Assembly: GCA_046566095.1 (NCBI GenBank)
Contig: JBKHXI010000208.1
Coordinates: 1 to 6,844 of the forward strand
Origin: CAMPJU01 sp046566095
GTDB lineage: Bacteria > Pseudomonadota > Gammaproteobacteria > Xanthomonadales > Xanthomonadaceae
Length of the DNA: 6,844 nucleotides
Direction of reading: 5' to 3'
The notes beneath the pieces are model-generated. The model was not told the DNA's origin. It saw only the letters and a list, made by a program, of their open reading frames with translations, and searched no databases. Made by a program: the position numbers and the translations under genes. Shown here one piece after another: positions 1 to 4,912 of this stretch (within the stretch, counting starts at the first letter, position 1; the number at the start of each line of letters is the position of its first letter).

Positions 1-530
1 TCGCCAAGGCGCTGGTCGAACGCGAGGCCGGCCGCGCGCTGGCGGCGCTGGGCCTGGCCGATGCGCCGCGGTTCTCGGTGCCGATGCCGTTCAACACCCT
101 GCTGTGGCGGGTGGTGGCGATGACGCCGGACGGCTTCGTCGAGGGCGAACGCTCGCTGGTGGCCGACCGCGGGCCGATGCGCCTGCGCCACCACCCCTTC
201 GACCCGGACGCGCGCAGCGCCCTGGCCGCCGTCGCCGACGCGCCCGCGGTACGGCGGCTGCGCTGGTTCAGCCACGGCTTCATGAAGCCGCAGTTGCGCG
301 ACGGCAGGCTGGTGCTGAGCGACCTGCGGATGGGTGCCGAGCCGGATTACACCTTCAACTTCGCCGTCGCCGAGCCGGACGGTCGTGGCTGGCGCGCGAT
401 CCCGCCGGAGCAGCTGCGCTGGCCCTGGGAGGCGCGGCGCCGGCTGGCGGGCTTGTGGGAGCGGATCTGGCGCCAGCCTGCCGCCGACGCCAGGCCGCCG
501 CGCGCGGTGCGTGCGGCGGCGGAGGGTTGA
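1..530 (+). CDS. YdjM-family membrane-bound metal-dependent hydrolase, C-terminal part
   Basis: The 5' end lies outside the window; the reading frame is open from base 3 and stops with TGA at 528-530, giving 175 visible residues. The visible part has no membrane helices and resembles the soluble C-terminal half of YdjM-like inner-membrane hydrolases (COG1988/PF04307 type). The best landmarks are the stretch MPFNTLLWRVVAMTPDGF followed by GERSL, then RWFSHGF, and the segment SDLRMGAEPDYTFNFAVAE near residues 107-125, which recur in proteobacterial members. In this family the N-terminal half carries several transmembrane segments and the proposed metal-binding residues, none of which can be seen here. 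Some relatives are LexA-regulated, but the promoter is not in view. The last 20 or so residues are Ala/Arg/Pro-rich and probably disordered. A GTG at 78 is an internal codon, not the start. The family call rests on remembered family style, not a search. Confidence 0.75.
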   Translation, partial: AKALVEREAGRALAALGLADAPRFSVPMPFNTLLWRVVAMTPDGFVEGERSLVADRGPMRLRHHPFDPDARSALAAVADAPAVRRLRWFSHGFMKPQLRDGRLVLSDLRMGAEPDYTFNFAVAEPDGRGWRAIPPEQLRWPWEARRRLAGLWERIWRQPAADARPPRAVRAAAEG

Positions 531-543
531 CGCCAGGGCTGCC

Positions 544-652
544 GTCATTCCGGGCGCAGCCGTCGGGCATGGCGAAGGGGGAAAGTCGGCCCTTCCCGGC
601 AGACAGAAGCAGGTCCCTCGCTGCGCTCGGGACGACATGGCGGGGAAAGTCG
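544..652. repeat. Intergenic repeat-like element with inverted ends and an internal direct repeat
   Basis: The 130-bp gap between two convergent genes is almost filled by a structured element. The left arm gtcattccgggcgcagcc (544-561) is an imperfect inverted copy of cgctgcgctcgggacgac (619-636), matching at 14 of 18 positions. A direct repeat is also present: catggcg plus gggaaagtcg occurs at 568-588 (with a 3-bp insertion) and again at 636-652. The right arm, with its CCTCGCTGCGCTCGGGA core, resembles a dispersed intergenic repeat I recognise from many proteobacterial genomes. Lying between convergent stop codons, the foldback may also help end transcription from both sides, but there is no T-tract. 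No coding potential is seen. Confidence 0.5.
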
Positions 653-660
653 AGGCTAGG

Positions 661-1497
661 CTAGTAGACCGTCGCCCGCGCCTGCACGAAGGAATAGAAG
701 AACACCGCGTCCGGGTCGTTCTGCACCTGCTGCATTTCGCGGCGCATGCCCTCGACGGTGGCCGGTTCGACCTTGCCGGCCGCCACCAGCTGGTCGGCGG
801 CGGACAGCAGAAGCTCCTCCCAGAACGCGATCATCCGCTTGCGCCGGGCCGGTTCGCGGTTGTCGAAGTGGAAGGTCTTGATCTCGGTGGCCACGTCGCG
901 GAAACCGCCGGCCAGCAGCAGGTTGCCGAGCTTGGCGCCCACGAACGGGTCGCCGCCGCTGTCGATCTGGAAGTCGTTGAAGGCCATCCAGTAGCGCCAG
1001 GTGTCCGGCGAGTAGGGGTCGAGCAGGAACGAGGCGTTCATGACCTCGGTGACGTACACGGTCGATCCCGGTGCGAGCACCCGCCGCACCTCGCTGAGCA
1101 CGCGGGCCGGCGCGGGCACGTGCTCGAGCACCCAGCACAGGAAGGCGGCGTCGAAGCGCCGCGGCTCGAACGGCAGGTCGCTGGCGTCGGCCTGGTGCAG
1201 TTCGTAGCGGCCGTCCAGCCAGGGCATGCGCCCGAGGTTGTCGCGCGCGGCCGACAGCTGCTGGGCGTTGAGGTCCACGCAGGTCACGTGCAGGTCCGGG
1301 AAGCGGCGCAGCAGGATCTCGGTCTGCGCGCCCACGCCGCTGCCGACCTCGAGCAACCTCCGCGCGTCGGCGTAGTCGATGTTGCGGAAGATGGTCGATT
1401 CGGCCAGCCGCGCCTGGCGCTGCAGCCGGGCCTGTTCCACCGGCGAGAAGCCGTGCAGGTAGGGGAAGTCGGTGCTGGAACGGGTCGGATCGCTCAT
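661..1497 (-). CDS. Class I SAM-dependent methyltransferase
   Basis: A 278-residue protein with a Rossmann-type methyltransferase core (Methyltransf_11/25-like). The glycine-rich motif I EVGSGVG is at residues 50-56, followed by the acidic strand end CVDLN (73-77) expected to bind the SAM ribose. A DASDLPF motif II-like segment (104-110) and CWVLEHVP (121-128), typical of motif III in UbiE-like enzymes, follow. The C-terminal part (about 140-278) is a helical cap of unknown specificity, so the substrate cannot be named. The start is the ATG at 1497 (MSDPTRSS). An upstream extension to 1671 is open but runs through the REP repeats and encodes low-complexity Arg/Pro sequence, so I reject it. 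There is only a weak ribosome-binding site (CCAGG about 6 bases upstream). The gene lies downstream of dusB on the same strand, separated by REP elements, and may be partly co-transcribed with it. Confidence 0.85.
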   Translation of the reverse strand: MSDPTRSSTDFPYLHGFSPVEQARLQRQARLAESTIFRNIDYADARRLLEVGSGVGAQTEILLRRFPDLHVTCVDLNAQQLSAARDNLGRMPWLDGRYELHQADASDLPFEPRRFDAAFLCWVLEHVPAPARVLSEVRRVLAPGSTVYVTEVMNASFLLDPYSPDTWRYWMAFNDFQIDSGGDPFVGAKLGNLLLAGGFRDVATEIKTFHFDNREPARRKRMIAFWEELLLSAADQLVAAGKVEPATVEGMRREMQQVQNDPDAVFFYSFVQARATVY

Positions 1498-1509
1498 TGG
1501 CCTGGCTTT

Positions 1510-1585
1510 CGTGGAAGCGCCCCTCGGGCGCGATGCATGCCGATCGTGGATTGTGGCGCATCGCGGGCAAGGCCCGCTCCTACGA
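1510..1585. repeat. REP doublet 1 (inverted pair of REP units)
   Basis: Two REP-like units face each other: 1510-1534 (unit A, reading GTGGAAGCG…GGGCGCGAT) and 1559-1585 (unit B, ATCGCGGGC…GCTCCTACG). Each is a short palindrome in itself: gcgcccctcgggcgc in A and gcgggcaaggcccgc in B. Unit A is slightly diverged from unit C of doublet 2 (22 of 25 bases shared), while B is identical to D over 26 bases. Paired inverted REP units form BIME-like structures. They lie in the 211-bp gap between dusB and the methyltransferase, only 12 bases upstream of the methyltransferase start, and as RNA would form a hairpin that could affect mRNA stability or read-through. Confidence 0.85.
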
Positions 1586-1614
1586 GGGGCAGGGCATTGA
1601 CGGCGCGCCGCGTT

Positions 1615-1685
1615 CGTAGGAGCGCCCCTTGGGCGCGATCGGGGGCTGCGGGTACGTTCCATCGCGGGCAAGGCCCGCTCCTACG
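1615..1685. repeat. REP doublet 2 (inverted pair of REP units)
   Basis: Unit C at 1615-1639 (CGTAGGAGCG…GGGCGCGAT) is inverted relative to unit D at 1660-1685 (CATCGCGGGC…GCTCCTACG). Both have a palindromic core of about 15 bases (gcgccccttgggcgc and gcgggcaaggcccgc). D repeats unit B of the first doublet base for base over 26 positions, so the two doublets are either a tandem duplication or two independent insertions. The end of the array is 23 bases beyond the dusB stop codon, a usual place for REP sequences, where they can block 3'-exonucleases. Such elements are normally mobilised by RAYT (TnpA-REP) proteins; none is encoded here. Confidence 0.87.
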
Positions 1686-1708
1686 GAGGCAGGCGCCGGC
1701 GGGGAGGG

Positions 1709-2707
1709 TCAGGCGGCGACGGGCAGGGCCGGGGCGACGCCGGCCGCCAGGGCGTCGAAATAGTCGCGGGTCAGGTGCAGCTGCGCCTTGGCGCATTCGG
1801 CGCGCTGCACCACCGCCAGGAAGGCGCGGTTCTCCGGCCGGTCCTTCGCGTACCAGCCCAGGTGCTTGCGGGCGATGCGCACGCCCGCCTGCTCGCCGTA
1901 GAAGGCGTACAGGTCGGCGAGGTGCCCGAGCAGGAGGTCGCGGATCTCGGCCGGGCCGGGCTCCGGCAGCTGCCGGCCGGTGGCCAGGTAATGGGCGATC
2001 GCGCGGAAGATCCACGGCCGGCCCTGCGCGGCGCGGCCGACCATCACCGCATCGCAGCCGGTCGCGCGCAGCACCGCGGCGGCCTTGTCAGGCGAGTCGA
2101 CGTCGCCGTTGGCGATCACCGGAATCGCGACCGCGGCCTTCACCTGCGCGATCGTCGCGTACTCCGCCCGGCCGGCATACATCTGGTCGCGGGTGCGGCC
2201 GTGCACCGCCAGCGCGGCGATGCCGCAGTCCTGGGCGATGCGCGCGATGGCGACCGCGTTGCGCCGCTCGGCGGCCCAGCCGGTGCGGATCTTCAGCGTC
2301 ACCGGCACTTCGACCGCGGCCACCACCGCCGCCAGGATCCGCGCCACCAGCGCCTCGTCGCGCATCAGCGCGGAACCGGCCCAGGCTTTGCAGACCTTCT
2401 TGGCGGGGCAGCCCATGTTGATGTCGATCAGCTGCGCGCCGTGGTCGACGTTGTGGCGCGCCGCGTCCGCCATCACCGCCGGCACGGTGCCGGCGATCTG
2501 CACACTCGCCGGCGCCGGCTCGCCGGCGTGGTCCATGCGCCGCAGCGACTTGGGCGTGCCCCACAGGCGCGGGTCGGAGGTGGTCATCTCCGACACGCAC
2601 AGCCCCGCGCCCAGGCGCTTGCACAGCACCCGGAAGGGCTTGTCGGTGACCCCGGCCATGGGTGCGAGGACCACGGCCGGCGCGATCTGGTGGGGGCCGA
2701 TGCGCAT
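1709..2707 (-). CDS. dusB: tRNA-dihydrouridine synthase B
   Basis: A 332-residue FMN- and NADPH-dependent enzyme that reduces uridine in the tRNA D-loop; E. coli DusB acts at U17. The N-terminal TIM barrel opens with MRIGPHQ and LAPMAGVTDKPFR (14-26), the FMN phosphate-side strand. INMGCPAKKV (96-105) carries the catalytic cysteine at residue 100, the same number as in E. coli DusB. LKIRTGW (138-144), VHGRTR (168-173), ANGD (199-202) and GRAAQGRPW (224-232) are FMN/tRNA-binding segments, and the C-terminal helical domain includes RIARKHLGWY. The length is normal (about 320). The start at 2707 aligns with the family N-terminus. There is no fis gene downstream, unlike the dusB-fis operon of enteric bacteria. 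No Shine-Dalgarno sequence precedes the ATG, and a TACAAT box lies so close that the message may be nearly leaderless. The upstream neighbours on this strand are the unknown small gene and the Ner-like gene. Confidence 0.95.
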   Translation of the reverse strand: MRIGPHQIAPAVVLAPMAGVTDKPFRVLCKRLGAGLCVSEMTTSDPRLWGTPKSLRRMDHAGEPAPASVQIAGTVPAVMADAARHNVDHGAQLIDINMGCPAKKVCKAWAGSALMRDEALVARILAAVVAAVEVPVTLKIRTGWAAERRNAVAIARIAQDCGIAALAVHGRTRDQMYAGRAEYATIAQVKAAVAIPVIANGDVDSPDKAAAVLRATGCDAVMVGRAAQGRPWIFRAIAHYLATGRQLPEPGPAEIRDLLLGHLADLYAFYGEQAGVRIARKHLGWYAKDRPENRAFLAVVQRAECAKAQLHLTRDYFDALAAGVAPALPVAA

Positions 2708-2715
2708 CGGTGTGG

Positions 2716-2721
2716 ATTGTA
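2716..2721 (-). promoter_or_regulatory. Candidate -10 box for dusB giving a near-leaderless mRNA
   Basis: On the minus strand TACAAT (5 of 6 to the sigma70 consensus) occurs 8 bases before the dusB ATG in a very GC-rich setting. Transcription starting 6-7 bases downstream would begin one or two bases before the start codon. No recognisable -35 box is found 16-18 bases upstream (GC-rich sequence), so the call is tentative. The lack of any purine-rich ribosome-binding site fits a leaderless or near-leaderless start. Confidence 0.35.
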
Positions 2722-2762
2722 CGGGTGGGCCGCTCGCCGGGCGCGGCTCTGCGGACGGCGCC

Positions 2763-3026
2763 CTAGCGTCGCCGCGGTCCCGGGCGCACGTGCCGGGGAA
2801 GGTGTCGCGGGTCGGCGCGGGCGACGGGCGCGGCGCGCGCGCGCGCCTCGAGCCGCGCCAGCAGCGCTTCCAGCGCGGCCGGCTCCCAGTCGCGGATCAT
2901 CGCCCGCAGGACCAGGCGCTCGGCACGGCGCCCGGTATGCGCATCGTGCAGGGCGCGGATCCGCGCCCACAGCAGGCGCCAGGTCGGCCGCAGCGCGGGG
3001 TCCGGCGGGAGATCGTAGCGGTCCAC
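2763..3026 (-). CDS. Small hypothetical protein between the Ner-like gene and dusB
   Basis: An 87-residue protein that I do not recognise. It starts at a GTG (3026), 25 bases after the stop of the Ner-like gene on the same strand, and ends at TAG 2763-2765, 55 bases before dusB. Support for coding is the very strong third-position GC in this frame and a sensible protein layout. There is a polar N-terminus (MDRYDLPPDP), then two likely amphipathic helices (TWRLLWARIRALHDAH, about residues 13-28, and RAERLVLRAMIRDW, about 32-45). A third Ala/Leu/Glu/Arg-rich helix (about 47-62) and a basic Arg/Pro tail ending PGPRRR follow. There is no signal peptide or membrane segment. The Shine-Dalgarno is weak and no in-frame ATG is nearby, so the start is uncertain. 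Its place suggests co-expression with the Ner-like regulator; it could be a small partner protein, a nucleic-acid binder judged by its basic tail, or phage-derived. No function is assigned. Confidence 0.55.
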   Translation of the reverse strand: MDRYDLPPDPALRPTWRLLWARIRALHDAHTGRRAERLVLRAMIRDWEPAALEALLARLEARARAAPVARADPRHLPRHVRPGPRRR

Positions 3027-3051
3027 GCCGTCCGATGGCGGTGCCGGCGGA

Positions 3052-3354
3052 CTATCCGCGCTGCGGCCGGCCGCGCATCGGCGGCGGGCCGTGCCTGCGG
3101 TTGGGCCGCCCGTCGGGTCCGTAGCGGCTCGGCCAGATCCGCATCGGATGGTCCACGCCCAGGTAACGGGCCAGGATCGCCTCGGCCTTGGGGTAGGGCC
3201 TGCGCGCGGCCTCGCCGAGGGCGGCGCCGTCGGGGTACCCTTCCGCCATCCCGACCTGACGAAGGCTCCACCCGCGCTTGTGCAGCGCGGCCAGGACATC
3301 CTTCCAGTGCCAGTCCTCGCCGACTGGTTTTTTTGCGGTAGTGGGGTTTGACAT
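3052..3354 (-). CDS. Ner/Nlp-like phage-type DNA-binding transcriptional regulator
   Basis: A 100-residue protein of the Mu Ner/E. coli Nlp (SfsB) family of lambda-repressor-fold DNA-binding proteins. Family hallmarks are DWHWKDVLAALHKRGWSLRQV (14-34), the helix-turn-helix across LRQVGMAEG and PDGAALGEAARRPYPKAE (31-58), and the near-invariant IWPSRY at 73-78. Ner proteins repress early phage promoters, including their own. A basic Pro/Arg-rich tail (79-100) extends beyond the usual core. I chose the ATG at 3354; a GTG at 3366 would add MVPH, and neither has a clear ribosome-binding site. The N-terminal codons contain a run of seven A (3328-3334, T on the plus strand), unusual in such GC-rich DNA. 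It diverges from an XRE repressor with a shared operator region, as in Mu, and is followed by a small unknown gene and dusB; no transposase gene follows. It acts on DNA in the cytoplasm; its own promoter is the most likely target. Confidence 0.85.
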   Translation of the reverse strand: MSNPTTAKKPVGEDWHWKDVLAALHKRGWSLRQVGMAEGYPDGAALGEAARRPYPKAEAILARYLGVDHPMRIWPSRYGPDGRPNRRHGPPPMRGRPQRG

Positions 3355-3367
3355 GTGCGGTACCACT

Positions 3368-3397
3368 TGCCAGAAGCGTCCCGGAACCGACGATAGG
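3368..3397 (+). promoter_or_regulatory. Candidate promoter for the XRE repressor gene
   Basis: On the plus strand TTGCCA (3368-3373, 5 of 6) and a poor -10 candidate GATAGG (3392-3397, 3 of 6) are 18 bases apart. The -10 overlaps the -10 of the opposing Ner promoter at 3392-3395, so the two polymerases could not both bind. Predicted start is near 3404, inside the first palindrome, giving a leader of about 23 bases to the GTG at 3427. The weak -10 keeps confidence low. Confidence 0.35.
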
Positions 3398-3418
3398 CAC
3401 GTACGTGCATCAGGTCAA
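3390..3418 (-). promoter_or_regulatory. Sigma70-type promoter for the Ner-like gene
   Basis: Read on the minus strand, TTGACC (3418-3413, 5 of 6 to TTGACA) is followed after exactly 17 bases by TATCGT (3395-3390, 4 of 6 to TATAAT). The predicted start near 3383 leaves a leader of about 28 bases to the ATG at 3354. The 17-bp spacer contains the perfect palindrome GCACGTACGTGC, the classic placement for a repressor operator. This is the best promoter I can find in the window. Confidence 0.65.
3397..3408. promoter_or_regulatory. Operator candidate O1, perfect 12-bp palindrome
   Basis: GCACGTACGTGC is its own reverse complement. It lies within the -35/-10 spacer of the Ner-like gene promoter and at the predicted start site of the opposing repressor promoter. 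It shares both 5-bp arms (GCACG/CGTGC) with a second site 22 bp away. This fits a dimeric helix-turn-helix binding site. Confidence 0.65.
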
Positions 3419-3430
3419 GCACGAACGTGC
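3419..3430. promoter_or_regulatory. Operator candidate O2, matching palindrome over the repressor start codon
   Basis: GCACGAACGTGC has the same arms as O1 with AA in place of TA at the centre; flanking bases also agree (AGGCACG and AAGCACG on one side, CGTGCAT and CGTGCCT on the other). Centre-to-centre spacing to O1 is 22 bp, about two helical turns, so two dimers would sit on the same face. It directly abuts the -35 box of the Ner promoter and contains the GTG (3427) proposed as the start codon of the repressor gene. Confidence 0.6.
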
Positions 3431-3906
3431 CTCGCGCCCCGGGACGCCCTGCAGGCGGCCCCGCGGGGCCGGACTTGAGCGAGCTCGGCGCCCGCCTGAG
3501 GAGGATCCGCGCGTCCCGGACGCAGCCGGAGATGGCGCGCAGCCTGGGCATCGCGGTACGGACCTACGCCAACTACGAACGCGGCCAGCGCGAACCCGAT
3601 GCCCGGGTCCTGTCGGCGCTGGCCCAGCAGGGCTGGGACATCAACTGGGTCCTGACCGGGGCGGGCGCCGCCGCCGGCCCGCGCGCGGCGGTGGGCGAGG
3701 GCGCGGCGCCCTACGAGGACGGGGCCCGCGCCCGCGCCCGGACGGCCCTGGCGCTCGCCGCCCGGGTGCATGAGGAGGCCGGCTCGCCGCCCCCGGCCGG
3801 CCATGCCGACACCGTGCTGCTGGCCCTGGACCTGCTGGCCGAGGGCATGGACGAGGCGCGGGCGTTGCGGGTGCTGCGCCGGTCGCGGCCGGCGCGCGAT
3901 CGCTGA
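3427..3906 (+). CDS. XRE/cI-type helix-turn-helix repressor, no peptidase domain
   Basis: A 159-residue protein with an N-terminal lambda-repressor-type helix-turn-helix at about residues 19-65. It contains LGARLRRIRAS, then MARSLGIAVRTYANYERGQREPD, whose recognition helix is about 43-51. The segment ALAQQGWDINWVLTG (64-78) is typical of small phage and prophage repressors in proteobacteria. Residues 79-105 are an Ala/Gly-rich linker and 105-152 a helical C-terminus (TALALAARVHEE, DTVLLALDLLAEGMDEARALRVLRR) that may dimerise. There is no S24/LexA-like peptidase with the Ser-Lys pair, so RecA-stimulated self-cleavage is not expected. The start is uncertain: GTG 3427 lies inside operator O2 and gives a Pro/Gly-rich N-terminus, while a TTG at 3475 would begin just before the HTH. 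Upstream the frame closes at TAG 3394-3396. It diverges from the Ner-like gene; by analogy with Mu c it should repress the Ner promoter and perhaps its own. Confidence 0.8.
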   Translation: MPRAPGRPAGGPAGPDLSELGARLRRIRASRTQPEMARSLGIAVRTYANYERGQREPDARVLSALAQQGWDINWVLTGAGAAAGPRAAVGEGAAPYEDGARARARTALALAARVHEEAGSPPPAGHADTVLLALDLLAEGMDEARALRVLRRSRPARDR

Positions 3907-3922
3907 CCGGGCCGCGGCCCGG
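3907..3922. terminator. Perfect 16-bp palindrome after the repressor stop, possible two-way terminator
   Basis: CCGGGCCGCGGCCCGG begins at the base after the repressor TGA and can fold as a 6-bp GC stem with a CGCG loop. The next gene converges from the right (stop at 3942), and a second small hairpin, GCGGA-TTCAG-TCCGC (3936-3950), covers that stop. Neither is followed by a T-tract, so classical Rho-independent termination is not shown. Confidence 0.35.
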
Positions 3923-3941
3923 ACATGCGGACCAAGCGGAT

Positions 3942-4901
3942 TCAGTCCGCCGTCCGGCCGGCCAGTTCCGCGCGCCGCGGCATCGACGCCGCCGCGCCGG
4001 GCCGCTCGGTCGACAGCGCCGCGTAGCGACCGGCGAAGCGCAGGTGGGCGGCGAACGGCATGGCGGCGTCCAGGGCCAGCGACGCGGCCAGCGCGCCGTT
4101 GAAGGCGTCGCCGGCGCCGGTGCTGTCGCGTACGCGCGCCGGCGCGGCCGGCAGCCGCAGCCAGCGTGCATCGCCGTGTTCGCTGTCCGGCAGCGAGGCG
4201 AAGCAGCCGGCCGCGCCCAGGGTCACCACCACCCGCCCGTGCGGCAGCAGCCGCCGGCACAGGGTGTGCAGGGTCTCATCGGCCGCGGTCGCCACCGCTT
4301 CGGCGGCGATCGATTCGTCGAGATGGCGCGCGACCAGGGCGGCGAACTCGGTCTGGTTCGGGGTCAGCAGCCCGCAGGCGGCGAGCAGCGCCGGGGAAGT
4401 CGCCGCGTCGGCCGGCGCCGGGTTGAGCATCGCCAGCGCCCCGGCCGCGCGGGCCTGCGCGAACGCCTCCAGCGCCGCCGCGGCCGGCGTCTCCAGCTGC
4501 GCGAGCACCACCCGGGCGCCGGTGAACGCGTCCGCGCAGCGCGCGACCGCATCCGCGTCCAGCGCCGCGTTCGCCCCGGGCGCGACCACGATGCTGTTCT
4601 CGCCGGCCTCGTCGACGAAGATCCCGGCGCTGCCGGTCGCCGCGGCGACGCTGGCCGCGTGCAGCGCGATCCGGTCGTCGGCGGCCAGCCGCCGCGCCAG
4701 CGCGCCGCCCGCGTCCTCGCCCAGGGCGCAGACGAAGGCGGTTCCCGCGCCGGCGCGGGCGCAGGCGGTGGCCTGGTTGAAGCCCTTGCCGCCGGGGCCG
4801 CAGGCGTATTCGCCCGAGAGCGTCTCGCCGCGCCCGGGCAGGCGCGCGCTGCGCCAGGCATGGTCGAGGTTGAAGGAACCGACGACGACGACCCGGCTCA
4901 C
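3942..4901 (-). CDS. PfkB-family sugar kinase, ribokinase-like (ribose or nucleoside kinase)
   Basis: A 319-residue PfkB/ribokinase-fold kinase that transfers phosphate from ATP to a sugar hydroxyl in the cytoplasm. The N-terminal strand VVVVGSFNLD (4-13) places N11 and D13 where ribokinase contacts ribose. GPGGKGFNQ (35-43) is PfkB signature 1, QLE (135-137) matches the substrate/ion-site glutamate, and NPAPA (160-164), TPNQTE (180-185) and TLGAAG (227-232) are the usual strand ends. DSTGAGDAFNGAL (259-271) is signature 2 with the catalytic base at D265 and the anion hole GAG. Length is normal for ribokinase (about 310). The start is the GTG at 4901, preceded by GAGGGG that overlaps the stop of the transporter gene. 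The gap is only 11 bases, so the two genes are surely one operon and likely translationally coupled. With a nucleoside transporter as partner, the substrate may be ribose from nucleoside breakdown or a nucleoside itself; sequence alone does not settle this. Confidence 0.85.
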   Translation of the reverse strand: MSRVVVVGSFNLDHAWRSARLPGRGETLSGEYACGPGGKGFNQATACARAGAGTAFVCALGEDAGGALARRLAADDRIALHAASVAAATGSAGIFVDEAGENSIVVAPGANAALDADAVARCADAFTGARVVLAQLETPAAAALEAFAQARAAGALAMLNPAPADAATSPALLAACGLLTPNQTEFAALVARHLDESIAAEAVATAADETLHTLCRRLLPHGRVVVTLGAAGCFASLPDSEHGDARWLRLPAAPARVRDSTGAGDAFNGALAASLALDAAMPFAAHLRFAGRYAALSTERPGAAASMPRRAELAGRTAD

Positions 4902-4912
4902 CCGGCCACCCC

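Noticed and set aside
1498..1671. N-terminal extension of the methyltransferase by 58 residues up to an ATG at 1671
   Set aside because: The extension is translated REP sequence with low-complexity Arg/Pro content; the family-like protein begins at 1497.
1510..1685. CRISPR-like array
   Set aside because: The repeats are inverted and internally palindromic with unequal, short spacings, which is REP/BIME structure; there are no regular spacers and no cas genes.
334..2421. Very long plus-strand open frame (695 codons) across the methyltransferase, REP array and dusB
   Set aside because: It is an antisense artefact of GC-rich codon use; the product is Arg/Pro/Gly-rich and crosses two well-supported minus-strand genes and repeats.
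2786..2793. GCACGTGC as a third operator for the switch
   Set aside because: It shares four bases per arm but lacks the 12-bp spacing of O1 and O2, and lies inside the end of the small ORF over 500 bp away.
2833..2844. Alternating (GC)6 tract that could form Z-DNA
   Set aside because: It lies within Ala/Arg codons of the small ORF and is expected by chance at this GC content.
3356..3367. GTGCGGTACCAC near the Ner-like start as a third operator
   Set aside because: Only GGTACC and the outer GTG/CAC match as a palindrome; the arms do not match O1/O2.
1709..3906. Mobile element integrated at a dus gene
   Set aside because: The known hotspot is dusA, used by a specific integrase family; this gene is DusB-type, intact, and no integrase or flanking attachment repeat was found.
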